Shown here in pieces: positions 43,601 through 53,845 of a stretch of 64,000 nucleotides of DNA; the stretch's first letter is position 1; each line of letters starts with the position of its first letter. The position numbers were made by a program, and so were the translations under genes. The notes under the pieces were generated by a model that did not search any database, was not told where the DNA came from, and saw only the letters and a program-made list of their open reading frames with translations. Origin of the DNA: Leptospira bandrabouensis (GTDB taxonomy: Bacteria > Spirochaetota > Leptospiria > Leptospirales > Leptospiraceae); the NCBI RefSeq assembly GCF_004770905.1, contig NZ_RQHT01000014.1, forward strand, positions 1,302,001-1,366,000, written 5' to 3'.

Positions 43601-45973
43601 TAACAGCCATTTTTCAATGGTAGAATAAAGATCTGCGGTAGATATCGGTTTGGTGAGAAAATCATTCATACCCGATTCTATCGCTGTATCTTTTACTGAA
43701 AAAAATGCTCCTGCCGTAAGTGCAACGATAGGTGTTTTTTTGTGAGTATCTTTTTCTAGTTTTCTAATTTCGATGGTTGCCGTATAACCATCCATAATTG
43801 GCATTTGTAAATCCATAAATATTAAATCTGGGATTTTTAATTGGAATTGTCTTACTGCATCGGCTCCATCAGTAGCAAATCGCAAGTGAATACATGGATA
43901 TCTTTTTAATAACATTTTTGATAATAGTTTTTTGTTTAAATCATTATCTTCTACAATTAAAATATCGCTTTGTAATTGATCGTTTTCCACGATTACCGAT
44001 TCATCTGTGGTAGTGTTTTTTTCTTCGAATAAGTTGGAAGATACTGAACCCGTTGCATTAACTTGCAATGATAATATAAAACTGAATTTACTTCCTTTCC
44101 CAAGCTCACTTTCGATATGAAGTTGAGAATTCATTTTTTGAATCAGTTCACTTGTGATTGTTAGGCCAAGTCCAGTTCCACCATATTTACGAGTGATGGA
44201 TGTATCCGCTTGGGAAAAGGAATCGAATAACTTTGTTTTTGAGTTTAGATCAATTCCAATTCCTGTGTCCAATATTGAAAATTCAATGTCTATGAATTCT
44301 TCAATTTGTTTAATTGGTTTTACAGAAACAATGACTTCTCCTTCGTGAGTAAATTTAATAGCATTACCAATTAAATTGGAAAGCACTTGTCTGACCCGCA
44401 ATGGGTCTAAAGAAACAAATTTTGGTAAGTGAGAATCTAAATTTAGTTTTAAATGAATGGCCTTGGATGCAGCTGAAATTTTAAAGAGATCAACAGTTGA
44501 TTGTACCAAATCAGTTAAATCCGTGCTTATCAATTCCAGTTCCATTTTGCCGGAGTCGATTTTAGAAAAATCAAGAATTTGATTCACTAATGATAATAAA
44601 CTTTTTCCTGAAAGGCGGATATTCTGTAATGATTCCTTTTGTTCTTCGGTAAGATTGGAGTGTAACAAAAGTTCTGTGAAGCCAATAATTCCATTGAGTG
44701 GGGTCCTTATTTCGTGACTCATGTTGGCTAAAAAGTTTCCTTTTGCCATATTGGCAGCTTCTGCCATTTCTTTTGCTTTTCTAAGTGTATATTCTATTTT
44801 TTTGGTTTCAGTTAGGTCAGAATTGGAACCAACCATTCTAATTTTATTTCCAGAAGAATCTCTTTGGATATAACATCTTGAGAGAACATGGGCATAATTC
44901 CCTTTTCTTTTTTTCATTTGGAAACTAAACTCAAAAGTTTCCCTCTGTGAGAGCATGATGTTATCTAAAAATTCAGTAACCCAATCATAATCATCAGGAT
45001 GAATCAAACTTTTCCAATAATCAATGGGGACATTTTCTGATTTTTCATCATTACCAAATTCTAACCACCATCTTCTCGAGTAGATGACTGAGTTGGTAAC
45101 AAAATCCCAATCAAACCAACCATCGGAGCTTACTTCTAGAATCAAAGCATATCGTTCGTTAGATTCCTTGAGAGCATTTTCGGCTCGTTTCTGTTCGGTA
45201 ATATCCTTACTTGCTCCCACAATGAATTTGAATTTTCCGTCTACTTCAATCGGAGTAAGGGCAGTGGTCCAGATTTTTGTTCCCGCTGGCATAGGAATGC
45301 TTTCTTCGTAGGTAATTGTGGTTTTCGCTTTTAAAACATTTTGGTAGTTTTTAATAACTGGTCTGCCTAATTCTTCACCTAACAGATCTATTGGTGTTTT
45401 TCCTTGTATTGATGATTGGTTTATGCCAGTAGATTTTTCGTAAGCAGCATTGATACGCCTAATTACAAATTTGTCATCATCCATAACCTCAATTAGGAAC
45501 ATTGAATCTTGGCTTCCATTAAACAGAATATTGTTTTCAAGTAACAACTGTTTAATTTCGCCTGTTTCATTTTTGATAATATCTTGTAGGGAAAGTAATT
45601 CAGAAATGTCTGCAATGATTCCGTCGAACCGTAAGATTTTTCCATTTTCGTCTCGAATCAATCTACCTTGGCATTGAACAAATTTAATTTTGTTGTTTTT
45701 TGTCTGGATTCGATAACGAATGCGAATTTTATCATCAGCATTCAGTGAAATTAAAGCGGTTTCGACAATGGATCTATCATCTGGGTGGATTAAGTTTTTC
45801 CAGTTTTCATGTTTTTCTGTAAAATAATCTATCGGGTATCCGGTAAGTGTTTCTGCTGATGGACTAATATAAATGATTTCTAATTCGGGATAGGTCGCCG
45901 AAAATATTACCTCCTCCATGGCGGAGAGAATTTGTTTTTCCAGTGAAGGTGGAGGAGGACGCATACCTACCAT
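43586..45973 (-). CDS. Cytosolic hybrid PAS-histidine kinase with receiver
   Basis: A 795-residue protein with no membrane helices. Three PAS/PAC units (residues about 15-130, 155-270, 280-400) lead to HisKA (FLANMSHEIRTPLNGIIGF, near residue 420), HATPase (NLIGNAIKFTHEG, DTGIGI, GGTGLGLTI) and a C-terminal receiver (DILIVEDND, LIFMDLQMPIMDGYTA). The third PAS is of the PAS_3 type. It senses an internal signal and phosphorylates a partner through its own receiver; no downstream Hpt or response regulator gene lies nearby. Confidence 0.93.
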   Translation of the reverse strand: MVGMRPPPPSLEKQILSAMEEVIFSATYPELEIIYISPSAETLTGYPIDYFTEKHENWKNLIHPDDRSIVETALISLNADDKIRIRYRIQTKNNKIKFVQCQGRLIRDENGKILRFDGIIADISELLSLQDIIKNETGEIKQLLLENNILFNGSQDSMFLIEVMDDDKFVIRRINAAYEKSTGINQSSIQGKTPIDLLGEELGRPVIKNYQNVLKAKTTITYEESIPMPAGTKIWTTALTPIEVDGKFKFIVGASKDITEQKRAENALKESNERYALILEVSSDGWFDWDFVTNSVIYSRRWWLEFGNDEKSENVPIDYWKSLIHPDDYDWVTEFLDNIMLSQRETFEFSFQMKKRKGNYAHVLSRCYIQRDSSGNKIRMVGSNSDLTETKKIEYTLRKAKEMAEAANMAKGNFLANMSHEIRTPLNGIIGFTELLLHSNLTEEQKESLQNIRLSGKSLLSLVNQILDFSKIDSGKMELELISTDLTDLVQSTVDLFKISAASKAIHLKLNLDSHLPKFVSLDPLRVRQVLSNLIGNAIKFTHEGEVIVSVKPIKQIEEFIDIEFSILDTGIGIDLNSKTKLFDSFSQADTSITRKYGGTGLGLTITSELIQKMNSQLHIESELGKGSKFSFILSLQVNATGSVSSNLFEEKNTTTDESVIVENDQLQSDILIVEDNDLNKKLLSKMLLKRYPCIHLRFATDGADAVRQFQLKIPDLIFMDLQMPIMDGYTATIEIRKLEKDTHKKTPIVALTAGAFFSVKDTAIESGMNDFLTKPISTADLYSTIEKWLLSGRM

Positions 45974-46008
45974 TGGACGAATCTTTTTTAGGGATTTAAC
46001 AAACTAGA

Positions 46009-46446
46009 TTAGGATTTTCTAATAAGAAAGGGAAGTGCCAGCGAAGGTGTAAATTTGTTGTAGCTCATTCCCAGCAGGTCGGTATCGTTTAAAACCCGGA
46101 ATTCATCAATAAAGTAGGGCCAGGGGAAGGGGGCATCTTTCGTATATTCTAAGATCAGACTAGGATTTCCGTCGAGAGGTGAATTCCTCAAAGATAATTT
46201 CATGGGGTGACGCATTTGAAATTCCGTAGTTTTTGGAGGCAAAAATAAATTGTAGGCAGTGTCTGAGCCATCAAATGATTTCCCCCACCAATGGCGAAAA
46301 GACATAAAATTTAGGCTGAAACTAGCACCGACCTGAAACCATTTGGGTCCTAACCATTCTGCTTTGTAATTTCCAGCAGGAAAAGATCCTGGTGCTTTTA
46401 AGTCGAAAAATTGTTTTTTGATTTGAGATAGGGACATCGTCATCAA
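46009..46446 (-). CDS. Conserved hypothetical protein
   Basis: A 145-residue protein, no signal peptide, no membrane segment. It is rich in Phe, Trp and Pro (SFRHWWGKSFDGSDTAYN, DAPFPWPYFIDEFRVLNDTDLLGMSY), consistent with a small beta-barrel or lipid-binding fold, but no family is recognised. Follows the hybrid kinase gene start by 36 bp as a separate upstream gene on the same strand. Function unknown. Confidence 0.6.
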   Translation of the reverse strand: MMTMSLSQIKKQFFDLKAPGSFPAGNYKAEWLGPKWFQVGASFSLNFMSFRHWWGKSFDGSDTAYNLFLPPKTTEFQMRHPMKLSLRNSPLDGNPSLILEYTKDAPFPWPYFIDEFRVLNDTDLLGMSYNKFTPSLALPFLIRKS

Positions 46447-46589
46447 TCAAATTCCAAAAATTTAAAAGCATAGCGAAAATTCTGATCCAGATAAAAAAAT
46501 ATAGAAAGATTTCTATTTTCATTCAGGAAAGAGTTGGCAAGAGGTGCTGCCCTTCGTAGAACAGGGAACATTCGAATTTCGGAGTTCTC

Positions 46590-49500
46590 ATGCGTAAGTT
46601 AGTATTGGCCTTAGGGTTTCTATTTTTTTTAAGTTCTTGTAATTCTATTAGCGGGATTTTCCGGTCGATCAAACGCACAATTTTTCCGAGTAGTTGCCGC
46701 ATCGAAGTCAAACTGGACACAACAGATCTCAAATACTTAGAAGATCTTTGGGATTATCGCATTACCGTTACGGAAGATACCAACTTACAAGAATTAGCCT
46801 CTGCAATCCAAATTTTACCAAAACCATCTAACCCGAGAACGGAATTTTCCGATTACATAAGTCGCGAGTTTTCTCTCGATTCTTGGAACTTTGATTCAGG
46901 AGTTGAATACGAAATTAAAATCGGAAAGTTTTACGCTGAGAATGACTGTTTTTTAGAAACACCTGTTAGTTTTAAACTTCCAGTAATGACCAATAAACCT
47001 TCCTTTTATCTATCTCGTGAAAATATTTTTGAATCTAGTTTAAACAAAGTACTTCCTATATCTATTTCGAATGTTCCTGAATTCCAAATTCGATCAGCAG
47101 AATTAAATATACCTACACTTGTGAACGCAGTGGCGACATTAGGGAATCGGTATTATGAATATGAAAGTCAATTGAATTGGAAAAACTCCATCTGGAAATC
47201 TGGACTCAAAATAAACTCGTTTGGCAACCAAGGGATGGATATTGATAATTACTTTGGATCAAAACCTAATACAAAGGCATGGATTGCATTACAATTAGGT
47301 GCGAATGTTATCGGTGAAAACAACAAAGAGGAGTTTAAGAGAGAATCCATTTTTTTACAGTCCACAAACTTAGGAATCACAACAAAACTAGATCCTAATA
47401 CTCTCCATGTTTGGGTGCATAGTTTATCGAAAGCAGAACCGGTTATAAATACAAATATAAGTTTGTATGAAAAAGGAAATTTGCGTGGGACGTGCAAAAC
47501 CGATAAAGATGGATATTGTAGTCTTCCATCCTTGAGTGATACAAAGTCTTTCGATAAATCAGTGTTAATTGCTGAAGATTCATTGGGGGATAAAGCCTTC
47601 CTTCATTTTAATGAAACGCATATCGAAGGTTATAGCGATTATTATTCAGAAAACAACGTAAAAGGAAAGATTTACTTTGATCGAAAGTTATACCGACCTG
47701 GTGATCGTGTTGAAATTAAAGCCGTAATTGCAGAAAGAAAAAATGGAATATTGATACCTTATTCTTCTAAATCACTCAACCTACAAATTAGAGATTCACG
47801 TGGAAAGGATGTGGCAAATACCAATCTAAGTTCCACTTCTCAGGGAGGTATAAACACAAGTTATCTCATCTCTTCGGATGCATCGCTCGGACATTATTCT
47901 GTTTCTGTTTATATTCCCGGTAAGGACGGTTCTATCACTTATGATACATTCCAGGTGGAAGAATTTCGGCCCGTGAACTTTATGGTAAACGTAAATTTGG
48001 CGAATGCGGTAAACAAAGATCAAAACGTCAAAGGTACAGTAGAAGGTAAATATATGTTTGGAGCTCCTATGGGAGGAGCTAAAGTAAGTTATTCGGTATT
48101 AAAACGGAAAAGATTTATAGATTTTGATTCATTTTCTAATTATGATTTTTCTGATACTTGGTATGATTATGAAGATGAATATTCTGGAGGTAATTCAGAT
48201 TATGTAACCGGTTCTGAAGGAGTTTTGGATAGCAGAGGGCTTTTTAGTTTGGATATTCCGGTCAAAGAGTTGACACGCAAATTTGTTACCGATGGTGAAG
48301 ATATTGAAATCGCAGATCCATTCAATTTGGTTGTGGAATCATCTGTATATGATGTGGATGGAAAGTCAGTTACAAAATCTTCCAGTATACCCTACAATCC
48401 TTCAGAAACTTATGTTGGTTTAAAATGTAATGATAGATACCAAACTTTAGACAAACCATTTCAGTTTGGAGCTGTCGCCGTCAATTTACAAGGCAAAGCC
48501 GTTGCCGGTGCTGAGTTAAAGGCTTATATTATTTATAACGATTGGACTTCTGTATTATCAAAAGGATTAGGAAAGTTCTTTTTTCGAAGTAACCAACTAA
48601 CTAAAAAAGTTGTAGAAACTAAGAAGCTGATTTCTAAAGCCGAAGGAGTTTCTTTCGATTATCGTGCGAAAGATCCTGGAAGTTATACAGTTTTGGTTTT
48701 AAATCGCGATAAAGTTTTTTCTCGAGTGGATTTTTATGCTTATGAAAAAGAATCATATTACACTTGGGACTTTCGTGGGGATGATTCGATTGAGTTACGT
48801 ACCGACAAACAAGAATATAAAATTGGAGATAAAGCAAAAATATTAATTAAATCTCCTTTGCAGAATGCGCGAGTTATTGTAACCGTCGAAAGAGATTCTG
48901 TTTATTATAAAAAATCATTTTTGATGAAAGGAAACAGTGCCCCTTTAGAAATTCCTATCGAAGAATCCTATTTACCAAACGTTGACGTCAATGTTGTGAT
49001 GTTGTCAGGAAGATTACCTGTTCCTGAAGGGCTTTCCGCTGAGGATATAAAAGAGTTCAATGAACAAGACTTAGGTGCTCCGAAAGCAAAAACTGGTTCT
49101 GTCACTTTAAAAGTAAACTTAGCATCCAGAACTGCTCCTGTTGTAATAAAAACTGACAAAAAAGAATACCAACCTAGAGAACAAGTGAAGTTATCTATTC
49201 AGTCAGCTCCCGGTGCAGAACTTACAGTGTCGGTAGCAGATCGAGGTGTTCTAGATTTGGTTGGTTATTCCTTCCAAAGTCCAGTACAAATGTTTTATCA
49301 ATATTGGTATAATATGGTTAAAACTTTTGAACTTCGTAGTATGATCATCAAACATTATATATATGAAAACAAAGGAGATAGTCCAGGAGGAGATTATGGC
49401 GAAGATTCAGGAGGTGGTTTTTCAGCGGAATCAGAATCGGGTGCAAGAAAAGACTTTCGATACACTGCTTATTGGAATCCGGTTGTAATTGCTGACAGTA

Positions 49501-51659
49501 ATGGTAATGCAGATTTAAGTTTTACGTTACCAGATAACCTTACCACATTTCGAGTGATGGTGGCATCTTCTGCGAATGGAAAATTTGGTGCATCCAATGC
49601 TGAGTTTACCGTTAAAAAGAATTTAGTTTTACAGAAGACGGTGGCGCGGTTCATACGTGTGGGCGATAGTTTAGAGTTAGGTGGAAGTATTACTAATAAT
49701 ACTAAGAAAAAGGGAAAATTTAAATATAAGATAGATTCTAGTTTTTTACCTGAGAACAAAGGTTGGTCTTCTATTGAATTAGCGGCAGGCCAAACCAAAG
49801 AAGTTCTTCGAACCTTCCAAATTTCCGAATCACAATACATCAAACTAAAATTGGATCATCCTAAGGATGAAATTCAATTGTCTTATCAAATGTCAGTAGA
49901 ACCTGAGAATATTTCGGACTTTGTCGATTTAAAAAAATCAGATTTATCGGATTCTTTGGCGGTGAAAGTTCCCATTAAGGAATTTGATCCGGTAACAGCT
50001 ATTCAGTTTTCTGGTTATACTGATTCCGAATTTAAAACTATCATCAACGTTCCTAAAAAAGAATCTATATTGCTGAATAAAGGTTCTTTAGACATCCGGA
50101 TGTCTGGAACTGCTTTGACTGCATTAAAATCCGCTTTTGATTTTTATGAATCCAATCCTTATTTTTGTATGGAACAGAGAACCTCTGCTTATCTACTTTC
50201 TTTAAGTGCAGGTGAGTTATTGAAAGAATTTCAATATAAAGCACCTTCAAAAGATTCTTATGATTTTACACAAATTGAAAAATTGTTTTTAGATGAGATG
50301 TCTGAATTCCAAGCGTCTGATGGAAGTTTTAAAGTATGGAAAGATTCTGGTCGAACCGGTTATCCTTATTTGACTGCTTATGTTGTTTCTGTAATGCAGA
50401 TTGGAAAAGAAAAAGGAAAAAGATCAAATTCACTAGCTTATCAATCTGCTATTCAATATTTACAAAATTATGTAAAAAATCCAACAGAAACTTCAGTTAA
50501 CTCTTATCAAACTCTTAGTTTGATTTATTCGGTGCTTTCCAAAGACAAAAAAGAGGTTCGTTCTTTAGAAAAAACTCTTATCGATCACTTTGAAGAACTG
50601 AATTTGAAGTCGCGTGGTATTTTTCTTACCTCTTATGCAGAAACACATAAACTTGAATCTTACGAATCTGATTCTGTATTTAAAAAATTATTTTCAGAAT
50701 ATACAAAATACATATCCTATGAAAAGGAAGTTTTCACATTAAAACCATTAAAAGACAACGCGGAAGAACAATACTATTACTCCTATTATAACTCTTCAAC
50801 GGTTCTTGGAAATTATTTGAGATTGTTGTTAAGAGTGGATTCTAAAAATCCCCGGATTGTTGATTTAGTAAAATCCATAATGATGGATCGACAAAATCAT
50901 TTTTGGTCTGACAGCCACAGTGTTGGAACCATTGCACTTGCGTTAGCTGAATATCGAAACCGTTTTGAGTCAACATCGTTAGACACCGAAGGCCAAGCTA
51001 TTTTTGGCGAAAAAACTTTGATTAATGAATCGTTTTCCCCTTCATCTGATTCTATCTATAAAGAAGAAATTACGTTTGATCGTTTGTTTGATTCCAAAGA
51101 CCCTTCGGGAAGACCTTTACTTTTTAAACGTACAAGTTCCGAAGGAAGACTTTATTTTCAATCTAGGTTAATGTATGTGCCGGTTAAAGATACCACCACA
51201 CAGAAGTTTAATGGTTTGGAAATTCGTAAAATTTTATTTAGAATTGATGGAAGAGATTCCAATGGTAATCCAATCTTAAAAGAAGTGACTAATCTCCAAC
51301 GAGGATCTACTTATCTTGTGAAAGTAAAAATTTTAAGTAACACAGATCATGCATTTGCTATGATAGTTGATCCGATTCCTAGTAATACGGAGATTGTGAA
51401 CACATCCTTTTTGACAGAAAAACAATCAGATGGAGAGGAAGCTGATGTTACTGAAAGTTATTATGGAGGATATAAAGAATATAGAGATGATCGTGTTATC
51501 TTTTCTGAAGATAGACTTGCTAAGGGAGAAACAGAGTTTAATTATATACTAAGACCAGTTGCTAAAGGTAATTCGATATTGCCAGCAGCAAAAACATTTT
51601 TGATGTATCATCCTCAGTTTTACGGCAATACCAATACAATTCGAGTGAAAGTGGAGTGA
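46590..51659 (+). CDS. Bacterial alpha-2-macroglobulin lipoprotein
   Basis: A 1689-residue lipoprotein (signal MRKLVLALGFLFFLSSC, lipobox LSSC). It carries the successive macroglobulin beta-sandwich domains (for example the KGKIYFDRKLYRPGDRVEIK and GHYSVSVYIPG regions), the A2M core (YTAYWNPVVIADSNGNADLSFTLPDNLTTFRVM) and a thioester site with CMEQ at about residue 1193, followed by the alpha-helical thioester domain. Such proteins trap proteases covalently in the periplasm. The downstream gene encodes PBP1C, a conserved partner of this family. A GGAG site precedes the ATG. Confidence 0.92.
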   Translation: MRKLVLALGFLFFLSSCNSISGIFRSIKRTIFPSSCRIEVKLDTTDLKYLEDLWDYRITVTEDTNLQELASAIQILPKPSNPRTEFSDYISREFSLDSWNFDSGVEYEIKIGKFYAENDCFLETPVSFKLPVMTNKPSFYLSRENIFESSLNKVLPISISNVPEFQIRSAELNIPTLVNAVATLGNRYYEYESQLNWKNSIWKSGLKINSFGNQGMDIDNYFGSKPNTKAWIALQLGANVIGENNKEEFKRESIFLQSTNLGITTKLDPNTLHVWVHSLSKAEPVINTNISLYEKGNLRGTCKTDKDGYCSLPSLSDTKSFDKSVLIAEDSLGDKAFLHFNETHIEGYSDYYSENNVKGKIYFDRKLYRPGDRVEIKAVIAERKNGILIPYSSKSLNLQIRDSRGKDVANTNLSSTSQGGINTSYLISSDASLGHYSVSVYIPGKDGSITYDTFQVEEFRPVNFMVNVNLANAVNKDQNVKGTVEGKYMFGAPMGGAKVSYSVLKRKRFIDFDSFSNYDFSDTWYDYEDEYSGGNSDYVTGSEGVLDSRGLFSLDIPVKELTRKFVTDGEDIEIADPFNLVVESSVYDVDGKSVTKSSSIPYNPSETYVGLKCNDRYQTLDKPFQFGAVAVNLQGKAVAGAELKAYIIYNDWTSVLSKGLGKFFFRSNQLTKKVVETKKLISKAEGVSFDYRAKDPGSYTVLVLNRDKVFSRVDFYAYEKESYYTWDFRGDDSIELRTDKQEYKIGDKAKILIKSPLQNARVIVTVERDSVYYKKSFLMKGNSAPLEIPIEESYLPNVDVNVVMLSGRLPVPEGLSAEDIKEFNEQDLGAPKAKTGSVTLKVNLASRTAPVVIKTDKKEYQPREQVKLSIQSAPGAELTVSVADRGVLDLVGYSFQSPVQMFYQYWYNMVKTFELRSMIIKHYIYENKGDSPGGDYGEDSGGGFSAESESGARKDFRYTAYWNPVVIADSNGNADLSFTLPDNLTTFRVMVASSANGKFGASNAEFTVKKNLVLQKTVARFIRVGDSLELGGSITNNTKKKGKFKYKIDSSFLPENKGWSSIELAAGQTKEVLRTFQISESQYIKLKLDHPKDEIQLSYQMSVEPENISDFVDLKKSDLSDSLAVKVPIKEFDPVTAIQFSGYTDSEFKTIINVPKKESILLNKGSLDIRMSGTALTALKSAFDFYESNPYFCMEQRTSAYLLSLSAGELLKEFQYKAPSKDSYDFTQIEKLFLDEMSEFQASDGSFKVWKDSGRTGYPYLTAYVVSVMQIGKEKGKRSNSLAYQSAIQYLQNYVKNPTETSVNSYQTLSLIYSVLSKDKKEVRSLEKTLIDHFEELNLKSRGIFLTSYAETHKLESYESDSVFKKLFSEYTKYISYEKEVFTLKPLKDNAEEQYYYSYYNSSTVLGNYLRLLLRVDSKNPRIVDLVKSIMMDRQNHFWSDSHSVGTIALALAEYRNRFESTSLDTEGQAIFGEKTLINESFSPSSDSIYKEEITFDRLFDSKDPSGRPLLFKRTSSEGRLYFQSRLMYVPVKDTTTQKFNGLEIRKILFRIDGRDSNGNPILKEVTNLQRGSTYLVKVKILSNTDHAFAMIVDPIPSNTEIVNTSFLTEKQSDGEEADVTESYYGGYKEYRDDRVIFSEDRLAKGETEFNYILRPVAKGNSILPAAKTFLMYHPQFYGNTNTIRVKVE

Positions 51660-53845
51660 TTTCTAAAAAAGTAAATATTATAATTATTCTGTTAGGTGGA
51701 GGGATTCTTTTCACCTTAGCAGCTTTTTTATTAAGACCCATTTATTTTGAGTCATTACGAAATCATTCTACGGTCCGTATTGTTACAGAAGAAGGAACGC
51801 TCATTGGTAGAGGGAAAAACTCAAATCAAACGAAACAAGATTGGGAACAAATTCGCGAATATCCAAACTTCGTTTTGGAAATCATTAAAATCGCGGAGGA
51901 CAAACGATTTGACTCCCATCATGGTGTTGACTTATTAGCTGGCTTTAATTCAATCCGCTCCTATCTTTTTTCAAAAGGAAAAAGAGGTGGTGCATCTACG
52001 ATTACCATGCAATTGGTTCGGATTCAAAATCCTGAGATTCGTTCGTATCCATTTTTTTTGAGAAAATCTTTTGAGATCTTTGAAGCGATACGATACGAAA
52101 TTTGGCTTTCAAAATCTGAAATTTTAGAAGCTTATCTAAATTCTGTATCCATTCATTCAAATCTTGTTGGATTTCCTTCCGCCTCACTAACATTATTTGG
52201 GAAACACATTCGTTTTTTGTCGGTTGAAGAGGCAGTATATTTAACGGTTTTAATTCGAAAGAACAAACCTGGTTTAGAAGAATTATCAGTTCGTTATAAC
52301 AATCTAATCGAGCGAATTCCCTATGAGTTTCCGAAATTAAAAGATCCAAACGAACTGACTTTAAATTTTCAATCTAAAAGTAAGTCCGAATTAACCGAAG
52401 ATTGGAAAGGAGAAAATCAACATTTCCTGAATTGGATTCGTAAGTTAATCTCTATTCCTTCAGAAGAATTTGTTTCTTCATTATCCTCTGAACTAAACTC
52501 AGAATTACATTCGATTGTAAATTCCGAATTGGAAGGTCTTACTAAATGGAACGTATCGAATGCGTCTGCAATCGTATTAGAACGAGTGCCAGACAAAGTG
52601 GATGAGTTGGAACTACGGGCCATGATTGGATCTAAAAATTTTTTTGAAGATGGGAACGGAATGGTGAATGGTAGTTTAGCATATAGAGATGCGGGAAGTA
52701 CATTGAAACCGTTGTTATATGCTATTGCTATCGATAAAGGTTATTATACTGTGAATTCTATTTTCTCGGATGAAAAATATTCGTTTTCACTTGGGCAAGG
52801 AGGGAATTATCTGCCGAGAAATGCTGACTTAAGGTATTGGGGAGATTTAACTTTAGCAGAAGCTCTCGGTAATTCTCGTAATATTCCTGCAGTCACGGTT
52901 ATTAATCAAATTGGAGTTCCAACGTTTTTTCGATTTTTACAATCGGCTGGTTTTTCACACTTAAAGGAATCTCCGCAGTTTTACGGTCCAGGTTTGGCAT
53001 TGGGTGCAGGAGGGACTAGTCTTTTGCAACTAACGCGCGCTTATGGTTCATATGTAATGAATGGCTTACTACCAAAAATTCGTCTTGGAACCATTGATAA
53101 AAAACCATTATATTATGGTTCAACACAGCGTTTGTTTTCACCAGAAACTGCAGAAGAAATTAAATTTGTTCTAAAAGATCCAAAATTACGACAGAGAGCT
53201 TTTGGCAGAAGAAGTTATTTGGATTTTCCTTTTCCAGTATCAATTAAAACTGGCACATCAAAAGATTATCGAAATTCTTGGACAGTTGCATTTAACGAGA
53301 GATATGTGGTAGGTGCCTGGGTTGGTAATTTTTCTGGTGAACGTACGATGGATGTATCAGGTTCGTTTGGTGCAGGACGTATAGTGCAAAACATATTCCG
53401 AAACTTGATGAAAGATAAACCAAAACAAGAATTTACTCCAAAATTCACTGAGACTAAAAGTTTTTGTCGCCTCACAGGAAAACTTGCTATGGAAAAATGT
53501 CCTGTCATCGCACTTCGCATTAGAAAAAAAGTAATTCCAGATGAGTTCTGTGAGGAACACACAGAAAAGACAAAACAATCAATACTCGGAGTTGGGTTTA
53601 TTTACCCTTCAAAGGGTCAAATTTATTTATACCATCCTTCCTATGAGAAAGAGACACAAAGTATCCCCGTTCGAATTCGTGAAATTAAAACTCTAAAAGA
53701 ACCTAAACTAGTTTGGAATGGAGAAAAGGAACTAATACCTTCACCTAACGGTGAATTGCGAATACCAATTTTTCGTGGCAAACAATCCTTGGTTTTATAT
53801 GATGGGGATGTACAAAAGGCAACTGTTGATTTTGAAGTTAAATAA
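51656..53845 (+). CDS. pbpC: Penicillin-binding protein 1C
   Basis: A 729-residue bifunctional peptidoglycan synthase, starting at GTG overlapping the A2M stop by 4 bp. Transmembrane anchor at residues 7-28; glycosyltransferase with E81DKRFDSHHG and RGGASTITMQLVR; transpeptidase with Ser348 in the SxxK motif (GSTLKP), SRN and KTGTS; then the BiPBP_C tail domain (QIYLYHPSYEKE). PBP1C with A2M is thought to repair the wall after host or competitor damage. The end overlaps the following gene. Confidence 0.94.
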   Translation: MISKKVNIIIILLGGGILFTLAAFLLRPIYFESLRNHSTVRIVTEEGTLIGRGKNSNQTKQDWEQIREYPNFVLEIIKIAEDKRFDSHHGVDLLAGFNSIRSYLFSKGKRGGASTITMQLVRIQNPEIRSYPFFLRKSFEIFEAIRYEIWLSKSEILEAYLNSVSIHSNLVGFPSASLTLFGKHIRFLSVEEAVYLTVLIRKNKPGLEELSVRYNNLIERIPYEFPKLKDPNELTLNFQSKSKSELTEDWKGENQHFLNWIRKLISIPSEEFVSSLSSELNSELHSIVNSELEGLTKWNVSNASAIVLERVPDKVDELELRAMIGSKNFFEDGNGMVNGSLAYRDAGSTLKPLLYAIAIDKGYYTVNSIFSDEKYSFSLGQGGNYLPRNADLRYWGDLTLAEALGNSRNIPAVTVINQIGVPTFFRFLQSAGFSHLKESPQFYGPGLALGAGGTSLLQLTRAYGSYVMNGLLPKIRLGTIDKKPLYYGSTQRLFSPETAEEIKFVLKDPKLRQRAFGRRSYLDFPFPVSIKTGTSKDYRNSWTVAFNERYVVGAWVGNFSGERTMDVSGSFGAGRIVQNIFRNLMKDKPKQEFTPKFTETKSFCRLTGKLAMEKCPVIALRIRKKVIPDEFCEEHTEKTKQSILGVGFIYPSKGQIYLYHPSYEKETQSIPVRIREIKTLKEPKLVWNGEKELIPSPNGELRIPIFRGKQSLVLYDGDVQKATVDFEVK